Shown piece by piece: positions 17,849-25,485 of a DNA stretch of 64,000 nucleotides (its first letter is position 1; each line of letters opens with the position of its first letter). The stretch is taken from NCBI GenBank assembly GCA_913055905.1, contig CAJXLB010000003.1, positions 124,001-188,000 of the forward strand, in the 5' to 3' direction. Source of the stretch: an uncultured Winogradskyella sp. (GTDB lineage: Bacteria > Bacteroidota > Bacteroidia > Flavobacteriales > Flavobacteriaceae). A model generated the notes under the pieces. The model did no database searches, was not told the DNA's origin, and saw only the letters and a list, made by a program, of their open reading frames with translations. Position numbers and translations under genes: made by a program.

Positions 17849-18604
17849 TTACTCTAACCAATTTTTAAAATCCTTAACTCGCTCGCGAGCGACGATAATG
17901 TCCAAATCCTTAAACCGATTGAGTTTTACTTGCAAACGTGAATTGGTATAACTAATAATATCCTTTATCGCATTGATATTAACATAGAATTTACGGCTAA
18001 CCCTGAAAAATGTATGCGGCTCAAGTTCATCCTCCAACTGATCTAAAGTCATATCTAAAAGATAATTACGTCCATCTTTGGTAAAAGCGTAGGTACCTTT
18101 ATTTTCGCTATAAATGCATTCAATATCATCAACATTGATCAACTTAATGTGTTGACCCACCTTTACCGAAAACCGTTTTTTATATTCGCGCTCAATGGGA
18201 TTTACCAACAATTTCTTTATCTCGTTAAAATCTAAGGTAACAGCTTGGCTTTGGGATTTTTGCTTTGTGTACTGTTGCACTGCTTTCTTCAATTCGTCTT
18301 CATCAATTGGTTTGAGCAAATAATCTATGCTATTGAGTTTAAAGGCCTGCAGGGCATATTCATCATAGGCCGTTGTAAAAATTACCGCAGACTGAATTTC
18401 TATGGACTCAAAAATTTCAAAAGACAGGCCATCACTGAGCTGTATATCTAAAAAAATGATATCTGGATGTGGATTATTCTGAAACCACTCTAACGACTCC
18501 TCAACGGAGTGCAGCATAGTCTCGGCATTTAAATCTAGCGCCTTTAGCATACGCTGTAAACGTCGTGCAGAAGGCTTTTCATCTTCAATAATAATTACGT
18601 TCAT
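17849..18604 (-). CDS. LytTR-type response regulator
   Basis: A 251-residue two-component regulator. The start at 18604 was chosen because it gives MNVIIIEDEKPSARR, the standard receiver N-terminus; the longer frame would run into the preceding gene. The receiver domain (about 1-120) has the phosphoacceptor Asp53 in FLDIQLSDG, the TTAYDEYA switch region and the LKPID lysine. The C-terminal LytTR DNA-binding domain (about 145-250) includes FFRVSRKFYVN. It closes the operon that also carries the LytS-type kinase at 20930-22285, its likely partner. Confidence 0.93.
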   Translation of the reverse strand: MNVIIIEDEKPSARRLQRMLKALDLNAETMLHSVEESLEWFQNNPHPDIIFLDIQLSDGLSFEIFESIEIQSAVIFTTAYDEYALQAFKLNSIDYLLKPIDEDELKKAVQQYTKQKSQSQAVTLDFNEIKKLLVNPIEREYKKRFSVKVGQHIKLINVDDIECIYSENKGTYAFTKDGRNYLLDMTLDQLEDELEPHTFFRVSRKFYVNINAIKDIISYTNSRLQVKLNRFKDLDIIVARERVKDFKNWLE

Positions 18605-18605
18605 C

Positions 18606-19079
18606 TTATATTTTAAATTTTTTAGCTTTTGTGTGAATAATGGCGCCGCCAACTGCAGCTGTCAAGGCCGTAGCTAGCATAACCATCCACCAGAATTCCT
18701 TCATATTTCCAACGAAACGCGTTCCTATTTCTGACCAAAAAGCACAATACAAGCCAACTACAGACCAGCTCATAAAATAATAATGGTAAGACAGCCAATT
18801 CTCTTTCTTTTGTAGGGTTGGCAGCATGCCACCAGCAATACTAACCAAACTAACTATGGCAAAAAAATGAAATAAACTAAACCCTCCAAAATTCACGATA
18901 AAAAAGGAACTTACATTTAGGGAGAGCATAGAGACCACATAGATATAGCCTATTCTTTTATGAAACAATGTTCCTTTTGGGTTTAAGATTACCACTAACC
19001 CAGTTATCAAGGCTACTACAGATGTTATAAAATGGAACCATCCTATTCCGTTTTGTATGATTTCGTTTAAGTAATTCAT
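18606..19079 (-). CDS. DUF2306-like integral membrane protein
   Basis: A 157-residue protein with about four membrane helices and short loops. The pattern WFHFITSVVALITGLVVIL, HKRIGYIYVVSML and a late W-x-E-IGTRF fits the DUF2306 family, whose function is unknown. Its stop codon lies 1 base before the LytTR regulator start codon, so the two are surely co-transcribed. A sensory or accessory role in the two-component system is possible but is only a guess from position. Confidence 0.75.
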   Translation of the reverse strand: MNYLNEIIQNGIGWFHFITSVVALITGLVVILNPKGTLFHKRIGYIYVVSMLSLNVSSFFIVNFGGFSLFHFFAIVSLVSIAGGMLPTLQKKENWLSYHYYFMSWSVVGLYCAFWSEIGTRFVGNMKEFWWMVMLATALTAAVGGAIIHTKAKKFKI

Positions 19080-19102
19080 AAGTTATTCATCTTCATTTTC
19101 AC

Positions 19103-20266
19103 TCATTCTACATTTACTTTAATACCTTTTTTCCAAATCTGTTCTATATTTTCCAATACGGCAATATCCTTGGTAACATCGCCGTCGATTAGGATTAAAT
19201 CAGCATAAAACCCAGGTTTTATATAACCTAATTTTTCTAGTCCAAAAACCTGAGCTACATTACTCGTCGCCGTTTTAAGCACTTCCTTAGGGGACAGTCC
19301 AGCCTCACTAAGCAACTGTAATTCGCTGTAGATATCCGTGCCGTAGTTGATACCTAAATTCGGTGGATCTGTACCTGCTAGGATTGTTACTCCGGCATCA
19401 AATAACTTTTTTATTTCGGCGAGCAACTGTTCTTTGTTCATAAATTTTTCGGCATTGGCACCCATGCTTTCAAAAGCCTTTAATGTTGTTAGGAGTGTTG
19501 GAATAACAAAGAACGCATTGTTTGTAACCAAGGACTCAAGTTGTTCTTTTTCCATAGGCTTATCCCACCAAATATGAGCCAATCCGTCGGCATTTTTTGA
19601 GAGAACATTTATAGCATCTGCTAATCGGCTCACATGGACTACAGTAACTTTATCTGCTTTTTGTGCTTCTTCTATAATAGCGGCAACTGTTTCTATGCTC
19701 AGGGTTTTCTTCCAGGGCTCTACAATAATTTTAATATGGTCTACATTAGACTTTAAACGGCCATCAACAAAAGATTTGGCATCCTCAGGGCCTTTTAGGG
19801 TTGGCACCGGAAATCCAAATTGTGTTCCATGACCTTCTGGAGCCGTGGCCGCATAGCCAGCGACAAAAAACCTGGCATAGTTGGTAGAATCTTTTAATTG
19901 CCGCATGGCCATCTGAAACGGTTCTACGCCGTGCATATCCATAACATTTAAAACACCTGCTTTTGCAGCCTGTTGAAGCGATTGCGGTGACCAAGCATGC
20001 ACATGAGCATTACTTAAAGCTGGAATGACCGTTTTACCGTTTCCCTCTATAATGCTATCGCCTTCTTCTATAGCTATCGCACTTCCAATATTTGTTATAA
20101 GTCCGTTTGAAATTCGCAATGAGGTGTTTTCAATAACGTTTTCACCATCAAAAACTTTGACATTTTTAATAACAAAACTATTCTGAGCGTCCATTTGCCA
20201 TGCAAGGCAGAGTAGAGCTGCAGTAACCAGTATCTTAATTTTATTTGCTACCAAACGCATTATCAT
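19103..20266 (-). CDS. Secreted amidohydrolase, imidazolonepropionase/prolidase-like
   Basis: A 387-residue metal-dependent hydrolase of the amidohydrolase superfamily, with a signal peptide ending at WQMDAQ. Metal ligands are visible: the HxH pair in SNAHVHAW (about 88-90), Lys in DHIKIIVEP, the His of VTVVHVSR and LAHIWW, and the Asp of AGTDPPN. The small beta-sandwich at both ends is also present. This domain set fits periplasmic imidazolonepropionase-like or Xaa-Pro dipeptidase-like enzymes; the substrate is not clear. It overlaps the preceding 2TM gene by 4 bases, tying a hydrolase into the signalling operon. Confidence 0.88.
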   Translation of the reverse strand: MIMRLVANKIKILVTAALLCLAWQMDAQNSFVIKNVKVFDGENVIENTSLRISNGLITNIGSAIAIEEGDSIIEGNGKTVIPALSNAHVHAWSPQSLQQAAKAGVLNVMDMHGVEPFQMAMRQLKDSTNYARFFVAGYAATAPEGHGTQFGFPVPTLKGPEDAKSFVDGRLKSNVDHIKIIVEPWKKTLSIETVAAIIEEAQKADKVTVVHVSRLADAINVLSKNADGLAHIWWDKPMEKEQLESLVTNNAFFVIPTLLTTLKAFESMGANAEKFMNKEQLLAEIKKLFDAGVTILAGTDPPNLGINYGTDIYSELQLLSEAGLSPKEVLKTATSNVAQVFGLEKLGYIKPGFYADLILIDGDVTKDIAVLENIEQIWKKGIKVNVE

Positions 20267-20607
20267 TTCCAGTTTTGCTCCTCTTTATCCATAAATTCCT
20301 TAATCTTTCGTTTTTCCCAATCTTTTCCGAAAATGAAGTCGGGACCAAAAACACCTAAAAAGTGAAAAAGCAAACCTATTCCCCAGAAAATAGCCGTGGC
20401 ATAGGTTCCAAATCCTCTAAAACCATCTCCAGAATAAAAACCGATCAGTAAAATTAAAAAGGCATTAACTATAATATATACAGCAAGATGCCAGTAGAAG
20501 CCTACTAAGGTTTCTACCTTCTTTTTTGCTCTTAAGTAAGCTTCTTCCCTTCTAAAATCTGAGGGTTCATTATTTTCCTCATAAGGCTTGATACTATATT
20601 TTTCCAT
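20263..20607 (-). CDS. 2TM domain protein (second free copy)
   Basis: A 114-residue protein made almost wholly of one 2TM domain: a basic helix RAKKKVETLVGFYWHLAVY, two membrane helices, then the C-terminal motif WEKRKIKEFMDKE. The motif recurs in the two preceding genes, giving three related modules in one operon. The N-terminus carries a 20-residue polar extension. Function is unknown; family members often sit beside LytS/LytTR systems in flavobacteria. Confidence 0.85.
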   Translation of the reverse strand: MEKYSIKPYEENNEPSDFRREEAYLRAKKKVETLVGFYWHLAVYIIVNAFLILLIGFYSGDGFRGFGTYATAIFWGIGLLFHFLGVFGPDFIFGKDWEKRKIKEFMDKEEQNWK

Positions 20608-20617
20608 GATGACATTT

Positions 20618-20920
20618 CTATTTATTGGACAATTCCTTGTCCATATATTCGTTGATTTTTTTCTCTTCCCATTGGCTGCCTACGCGGAACATAAAAAAGT
20701 GAAATAGTAAAATAGCTCCCCAAACAATCCAATTGCTTAATACATTAATGCTCACTAATTCATTTGTAAAATCCTCCCAACTTGACAAATTATCATAGAC
20801 CTTAAAGGCTGTAATTCCACTATTCACGAGGATAAAAACAACCAAATGGTTATAAAACCCCTTTTCACGCTGCACGCGGTGCTTTGCTCTTATATATTTT
20901 AAATTTCTACTCTCTTCCAT
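20618..20920 (-). CDS. 2TM domain protein (first free copy)
   Basis: A 100-residue protein with the same layout as its neighbour: RAKHRVQREKGFYNHLVVF, two membrane helices and the closing motif WEEKKINEYMDKE. It starts 9 bases after the histidine kinase and ends 10 bases before the next copy. The shared GFY-x2-L-x2-Y/F and W-E-x-R/K-K-I motifs mark these as paralogues. Small size and lack of polar pockets argue against an enzyme. Confidence 0.85.
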   Translation of the reverse strand: MEESRNLKYIRAKHRVQREKGFYNHLVVFILVNSGITAFKVYDNLSSWEDFTNELVSINVLSNWIVWGAILLFHFFMFRVGSQWEEKKINEYMDKELSNK

Positions 20921-20929
20921 TTTTAAAAC

Positions 20930-22285
20930 TTATTTCCAACGGTTATCATCTTCTTTACGCATATATTCTTCTATTTTGCGCTGTTCCCATCGGGCTCCCA
21001 ATGCTCCATTATCTATAAATACGCGGTAAGCTTGAAAAACTAAACTAAGGCCCCAACCTACCATTGGAAACCAAAACCACTGTATAGTGTAAGGTGTAAA
21101 CTTGTACCAAATAAATATTAAAAATGGAATGATGACGAAATAGGAGATTAGACTGTAATAAAAGCCCTTAAGCTCTTCTACCTTCTTGCGCGCACGCACA
21201 TAGTCGTCGTTTAGCTTTTCTGGACTTGGTAATGTTCTTTTCATAATTGATACTTGTTTTGTGAGCATTGGAATGCCTACGGCAAAATCCTTCTCTCGTT
21301 GATTGATGACTACTTTTTTATTGGACAACAAATTATAACGTTGCTTAATGTTCTCTAATCCCACTCCACTACTTTTCTTTACAATTTGCTTTGGTTGAAG
21401 ATTGTTCATTACCACGAGATAATCGCCATCTTCATAAATCTTAATATGTAGCGGTTTACTCGAGGTTACCATATTGTGCTTCACGGCATTTTCGAGTAGC
21501 AATTGTAATGACAAGGGAACGACTTTACTTTCTGGATTTGTTGCCTTATCTGGGATTTCAAAAATGATACTATCCTCAAAACGCATTTTAAGCAAAGACA
21601 TGTAAGTTCTAGCAAAATTCAGCTCTTCATCCACCGTAACCAACTCCTTATTCTTTTGTTCCAATACATATCTATAAACCTTTGATAATGCGGTAGTAAA
21701 TTTCTGTGCACTATCAGGATTCTCCTCAATAAGACTTGTCAATACATTAAGACTGTTAAAAAGAAAATGAGGGTCTAATTGATTTTTTAGGGCATCAAAC
21801 TTGGCACTCGCTGTGCCTGCGATTACTTTTTGTTCCTTAACCTTGGTTTTCTGCAGTTCCTTGTAATAATAGAGCGCATGAAAAAACAGAGATATAATTA
21901 AAGTTATAAATAGAGCACTCACATAGAATTCTGCGCGCTCACTCTTCCAAAACTCTACCGCACTTTCACCTTCAATTACTATCTCAATAAAGGCTCTAAC
22001 AAAAAATATGGTTATTAAGGTAATAGCTACAGAACCGATAAAACCTATAGGCATTCTGTATTTGGCATATTTACGCCATACTACTTTATGGTTGAGGTAA
22101 TCAAAGAATTCTGAATTTACCAGAGTCAATGGTATGGAATAAATGAGATAATATAGAAACGATCTTAAGAAGCTTTTGTTAAACGCAATTTCCAATCCTG
22201 AAAAATAGCGTATAACCTGGTCTACAGCCATTATGGCCACGGCAACTATTATTCCTGAAAGTAGGGTTTTAAAAAATCGTTTCAT
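20930..22285 (-). CDS. LytS-type sensor histidine kinase fused to a 2TM domain
   Basis: A 451-residue membrane kinase. Four hydrophobic segments (about 8-27, 40-56, 80-100, 122-141) lead into the His_kinase domain with His173 in DPHFLFNSLN, the N-box LLLENAVKHN (262-271) and the glycine box GVGLENIKQR (307-316). It ends with a complete 2TM domain (about 362-451) carrying RARKKVEELKGFYYSL and WEQRKIEEYMRKE. An in-frame methionine at 348 (codon at 21244) opens MKRTLPSPEKL, which looks like the start of a once separate 2TM gene. The likely target is the LytTR regulator at the end of the operon. Confidence 0.92.
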   Translation of the reverse strand: MKRFFKTLLSGIIVAVAIMAVDQVIRYFSGLEIAFNKSFLRSFLYYLIYSIPLTLVNSEFFDYLNHKVVWRKYAKYRMPIGFIGSVAITLITIFFVRAFIEIVIEGESAVEFWKSERAEFYVSALFITLIISLFFHALYYYKELQKTKVKEQKVIAGTASAKFDALKNQLDPHFLFNSLNVLTSLIEENPDSAQKFTTALSKVYRYVLEQKNKELVTVDEELNFARTYMSLLKMRFEDSIIFEIPDKATNPESKVVPLSLQLLLENAVKHNMVTSSKPLHIKIYEDGDYLVVMNNLQPKQIVKKSSGVGLENIKQRYNLLSNKKVVINQREKDFAVGIPMLTKQVSIMKRTLPSPEKLNDDYVRARKKVEELKGFYYSLISYFVIIPFLIFIWYKFTPYTIQWFWFPMVGWGLSLVFQAYRVFIDNGALGARWEQRKIEEYMRKEDDNRWK

Positions 22286-22302
22286 TGTGTTAAAAAGTTT
22301 CC

Positions 22303-22923
22303 TTATTTACATTCTGCGATAACCTGCTTGGCTCGTTTTTCGCCCCAATCAGGATGAAATTCTGACTCCGCTTTAAATTTTTTAAAAAGTTCCAAAGTTT
22401 CTTCAAACTTTTTGCAAAATGGTGCTGTATCCTGGCCAAAATATTTGGCGCTACCCATTTCCCACTCCACCTTCGCGAAAGCTACTCTTGGGTTTTCTGG
22501 TGCAATGGCTTTCGCTTTGTTGTAAATTTCCGTGATTTTTCCGGAATACTTCATGCCATAAGTCATGCCATCGAAGGCAATCCAATTGGTTAGCACTTGA
22601 GCCTGAATTACCATAAGTTCTGGATTATTTTCACTCAGTCCCATGGCAATGTCTAAATGTTTTTGTGCCTTATCAAGTTGGGCTTTAAGAACAGCCTCGT
22701 CGGTGACATCCCAACTTTTCAAACTGTTGATCTGCGCGATGTAATAATGAGGCAGCCAGTTGTCTTTTTCGGCCGTTGCTATGCGTTCAAACATATTTTC
22801 GGCCTTATCTAAATGGCCAGCTTCCCATAATTCGAAAGCTTTTGTCATGCCTTTCTCAAAATTACCTTGAGCCATACCCAATGCTGATAAAGCTACCATA
22901 ACTAATGTAAATATCTGCTTCAT
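22303..22923 (-). CDS. Exported TPR-like protein, function unknown
   Basis: A 206-residue protein with a signal peptide ending at LGMAQ and a helical repeat body. Segments such as ELWEAGHLDKAENMFERIA and EIYNKAKAIAPENPRVAFAKVEWEMG read as tetratricopeptide repeats. A pair of cysteines (CKKFEET near residue 168, CK at the end) could form a disulphide. It is the second gene of the operon that leads to the kinase, 17 bases upstream of it, so a periplasmic partner of the sensor is possible. Confidence 0.7.
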   Translation of the reverse strand: MKQIFTLVMVALSALGMAQGNFEKGMTKAFELWEAGHLDKAENMFERIATAEKDNWLPHYYIAQINSLKSWDVTDEAVLKAQLDKAQKHLDIAMGLSENNPELMVIQAQVLTNWIAFDGMTYGMKYSGKITEIYNKAKAIAPENPRVAFAKVEWEMGSAKYFGQDTAPFCKKFEETLELFKKFKAESEFHPDWGEKRAKQVIAECK

Positions 22924-22933
22924 AATAATTGGT

Positions 22934-23356
22934 TTATAAGTTAATAGTTATTGTTGTATCACTGGTTAATTCGAATTTAGCATCCTTCCATTTCGGTGGT
23001 CCCATAAAGCCTGAGGCGTTATTGGAGCATCCGTAATCTTCCTTTGGAATACCCATAAAGTTGGTATCCATTTTACCATTATCATTTTCGTCATGAAAAA
23101 TGGAAATAGCATAAATACCTTTAGGAATATTTTCAAAAACCACCTCACAGGTCTTATCGGCAATAGAACTCGTAGTTCCTTTAAAAGTATTTTCCAAAAA
23201 ATCCTCTTCTGTATCGTAAATGGCTAAGAACACTTTCCCCTCATTGCTACTCAAACCGTTAACTTTAACTGTTATGTTATATTCCTCTTGAGATTGTATC
23301 TGTGAGGTAAATATGTGTACAAGAACAATAATTAATAATCGTAATAAGGTACTCAT
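22934..23356 (-). CDS. DUF2141 exported protein
   Basis: A 140-residue protein of the DUF2141 family. The start at 23356 gives MSTLLRLLIIVLVHIF, a signal peptide; the longer frame adds a non-secretory leader. The body is an immunoglobulin-like beta domain containing GKVFLAIYDTEEDF, IFHDENDNGKMDTN and GIPKEDYGCSNNA, which are the family motifs and include a calcium-site-like D-x-N-D-N-G loop. It is the first gene of the minus-strand operon ending at 17849. Function is unknown. Confidence 0.8.
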   Translation of the reverse strand: MSTLLRLLIIVLVHIFTSQIQSQEEYNITVKVNGLSSNEGKVFLAIYDTEEDFLENTFKGTTSSIADKTCEVVFENIPKGIYAISIFHDENDNGKMDTNFMGIPKEDYGCSNNASGFMGPPKWKDAKFELTSDTTITINL

Positions 23357-23598
23357 GATGTTTCTTTTTTTGAATGTGATACAAATATCTAACACGTATA
23401 AAGATATTTAAAAGAAGCCTTACTGAATTGTATTTTTTTATTGATGAATTGTAAACAAGTGATTTGTTACAGTATTATTTAGCGTAATTCACGTCGGTTT
23501 CAGTACATATTAGTTTAGCAATTAGATGAAATATGGAGTACTTCCATCTCCGATAAAGTCATTTACTTTTTTTAACTTTAGCTATACTTGTTCTCATT

Positions 23599-23964
23599 AT
23601 GGACAAAAAAGCTGGACTTACAAAAGATGCTGGGTGGCAATTTGGAATACGGCGGACAATTCCTGTTAGTCTAGAGAAGACATGGGATTACCTGTTTTCA
23701 GAAAAATGTGCATCTATTTGGTTAAGAGATGCAGAAACTGAGTTCTCCACAATCAAAACGCATTCTCACATAAGAACAAAATGGAAGCTTAGTCCTTGGC
23801 CCAATAAGGCGAACTTGCAAATGAGAGTCATTCCCCGTAAAAATAAAACAACCATTGCGTTTCATATCGATAGACTGGAAAGTGAGCAGCAGAGAAACGC
23901 TTCTAAAATATATTGGACCAACGTTATCACTGACCTCATAAAGACACTGCAAGACGATAACTAA
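23599..23964 (+). CDS. SRPBCC (START/AHSA1-like) domain protein
   Basis: A 121-residue cytoplasmic protein with the START-like layout: an early IRRTIPVSLEKTWDYLFSE segment, a central sheet and a C-terminal helix ending WTNVITDLIKTLQDD. The family binds hydrophobic ligands or acts as a co-chaperone, but no ligand can be named. It stands alone: 242 bases of gene-free sequence precede it, with TATACTTG and TAACTTTA as possible -7 elements. In the gap of 108 bases behind it I see nothing of note. Confidence 0.75.
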   Translation: MDKKAGLTKDAGWQFGIRRTIPVSLEKTWDYLFSEKCASIWLRDAETEFSTIKTHSHIRTKWKLSPWPNKANLQMRVIPRKNKTTIAFHIDRLESEQQRNASKIYWTNVITDLIKTLQDDN

Positions 23965-24072
23965 AAGCCTTTTTACGGCATAAGCCAAATACAATTATTC
24001 GAATTGCCAACTGCATGTCTTCTAAATCACTTATCTTTATGAGCATAGCATTACTTAAATTCGTAAAATACC

Positions 24073-24750
24073 ATGAGACGTCAGCTTTTAATACCTTTTA
24101 TAATCGTAGGATTACTATTATCCTGTAATTCCTCAGATAAAAAAACAGCAGCAGAGTTAGAATCAGATAACCAAACGGACTCCACCGCTGTAAAAAAAAT
24201 TAAAGACAAAACTTTTGTTGCTATAGATTCGGACGAAGCCCTTGTTGCCACGGCTCTTATGGCAGCACCTAAGGCCAGTAGAGAACGGTGTAAGGTAATC
24301 GGTTATAATATGAATGGTGAATTTGTGACCTTTAGAGAAGGTGATAATGAATTTATAGTACTTGTTGACGACCCAAAGAAACCAGGTTTTAATGCCGCCT
24401 GTTACCACAAGAATCTAGAGCCATTTATGGCAAGGGGTCGCGAATTAAGAGCCCAAGGAAAAACGGCAACCGAAATTTTTGATATAAGGGAAGCAGAGGC
24501 TAAATCAGGTAAGCTAGATATGGGAAAGCCAGGTTCTACCTTACATATTTATTTTGGCCCTAATGAAACATATGATCCCGAAACCTTTGAAGTTGAGGGT
24601 GCGCACTACCGTTACGTGGTTTACATGCCTTTTGCAACCGCAGAATCTACAGGTTTGCCCGAAGTACCGATAGCGGCAAATCATCCTTGGATCATGAATC
24701 CTGGCACGCATAGGGCTCATATTATGATTTCGCCAGTAGCAGAAGATTAA
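24073..24750 (+). CDS. Lipoprotein of unknown function
   Basis: A 225-residue envelope protein with a lipoprotein signal ending at LLLSC (Cys18). A Lys/Asp-rich linker follows, then a globular domain from about residue 55. Conserved-looking features are SRERCKVIGY with Cys75, FNAACYHKNLEPF with Cys113, and a late HPWIMNPGTHRAHIMISP with three histidines that could bind a metal. I do not recognise the family. It has its own upstream TATCTTTA (7 of 8 to the -7 box) and no partner gene on the same strand within 130 bases. Confidence 0.75.
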   Translation: MRRQLLIPFIIVGLLLSCNSSDKKTAAELESDNQTDSTAVKKIKDKTFVAIDSDEALVATALMAAPKASRERCKVIGYNMNGEFVTFREGDNEFIVLVDDPKKPGFNAACYHKNLEPFMARGRELRAQGKTATEIFDIREAEAKSGKLDMGKPGSTLHIYFGPNETYDPETFEVEGAHYRYVVYMPFATAESTGLPEVPIAANHPWIMNPGTHRAHIMISPVAED

Positions 24751-24820
24751 TAGATTCCGGTTTATCTTGTAATTATCAAGATGTAGAGCCTTTTTAAACT
24801 AAAGGGCGTCTTACATCTTA

Positions 24821-24864
24821 CTGACATTGGTCATTTCTTCTTCGAAATTGATTCTTTATTTTTA
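24821..24864 (+). promoter_or_regulatory. Fnr-like operator plus -7 box upstream of the ArsC-like operon
   Basis: The core TGAC-ATTG-GTCA (24822-24833) matches the TGAC-N4-GTCA half-sites of the other three operators, extended by a T on the right. A -7 box TATTTTTA (7 of 8) starts at 24857, exactly 36 bases after the operator starts at 24821. The same register as at ccoI, ccoS and hemN is hard to explain by chance. Transcription would start near 24869. Confidence 0.62.
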
Positions 24865-24887
24865 TTTAGATTCAAACGTGAATTATT

Positions 24888-25106
24888 ATGAAGAATCTTC
24901 AAAACATATTGCAGGAAATCACGCAGCTTACCACGGATATTGAAACCAATTATCCGGAACTTTATCGCTATTTGGATGAAAATCCGTTAACGCTACCCAC
25001 AATGGATAAGCCACATATGGACAAACAGGTGTTAGAATCCTATTTAAAAAGCTTAGAGCAACTACTAAGGCATCATCTAGAAACACACCAAAACAAGAAC
25101 AATTAA
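24888..25106 (+). CDS. Small helical protein, function unknown
   Basis: A 72-residue, wholly helical-looking protein without cysteines, signal or membrane segments. The central YPELYRYLDENPLTLPT and the tail SYLKSLEQLLRHHLETHQNK suggest two amphipathic helices around a turn; His residues are frequent at the end. I do not recognise it by function. It lies behind a probable Fnr-type promoter and 13 bases before the ArsC-like gene, so the two are likely expressed together at low oxygen. Confidence 0.72.
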   Translation: MKNLQNILQEITQLTTDIETNYPELYRYLDENPLTLPTMDKPHMDKQVLESYLKSLEQLLRHHLETHQNKNN

Positions 25107-25119
25107 TAATTTGGGAATC

Positions 25120-25485
25120 ATGGGAGAAATAGCCACCTCAAAACGACAAATTACACTTTTTTACAGTTCTAAATCGAGAAGAGCAAAACAGACTTTGGCC
25201 TATGCCCAAACGAAGGGTTTGCCCATTCAGGAAATCGATATTTTAAAAACTCCTCTTACTGGCACCCAAATTATGGAAATAGCCAACCGTCTACAACTAA
25301 AGGTAAAGGACTTAGTCAACCAAGAACATCCTTCATATTCGTCAACAATGGAGCATCACAATTTTTCTGATGAAGATTGGATTAAAACCATACAGCACAA
25401 TCCTGCCATTTTAAAGCAACCCATTGCTATACACGATGAGAAAATCATTCTTGTGGAAACACCAACGGATATAATTAGAATTTAA
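25120..25485 (+). CDS. ArsC/Spx-family protein without the catalytic cysteine
   Basis: A 121-residue thioredoxin-fold protein of the arsenate reductase/Spx family. The ATG at 25120 is preferred to a TTG at 25111. The usual N-terminal NPxCxxC motif is replaced by FYSSKSRRAKQTLAYAQ: the fold positions are kept but both cysteines are absent, and the protein contains no cysteine at all. Later family features remain, including the helix GTQIMEIANRLQLKVKDLV, the ILKQPIAIHDEKIIL strand and a C-terminal tail. It cannot be a normal arsenate reductase. A regulatory or binding role, as for Spx, is possible. It follows the 72-residue protein in the same small operon. Confidence 0.82.
   Translation: MGEIATSKRQITLFYSSKSRRAKQTLAYAQTKGLPIQEIDILKTPLTGTQIMEIANRLQLKVKDLVNQEHPSYSSTMEHHNFSDEDWIKTIQHNPAILKQPIAIHDEKIILVETPTDIIRI

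Noticed and set aside
20783-20796. TTGACAAATTATCA in the 2TM region
   Set aside because: The spacing is wrong by one base and it lies inside a coding region.
25111-25119. TTG start of the ArsC-like protein
   Set aside because: An ATG follows three codons later and gives an equally complete domain.
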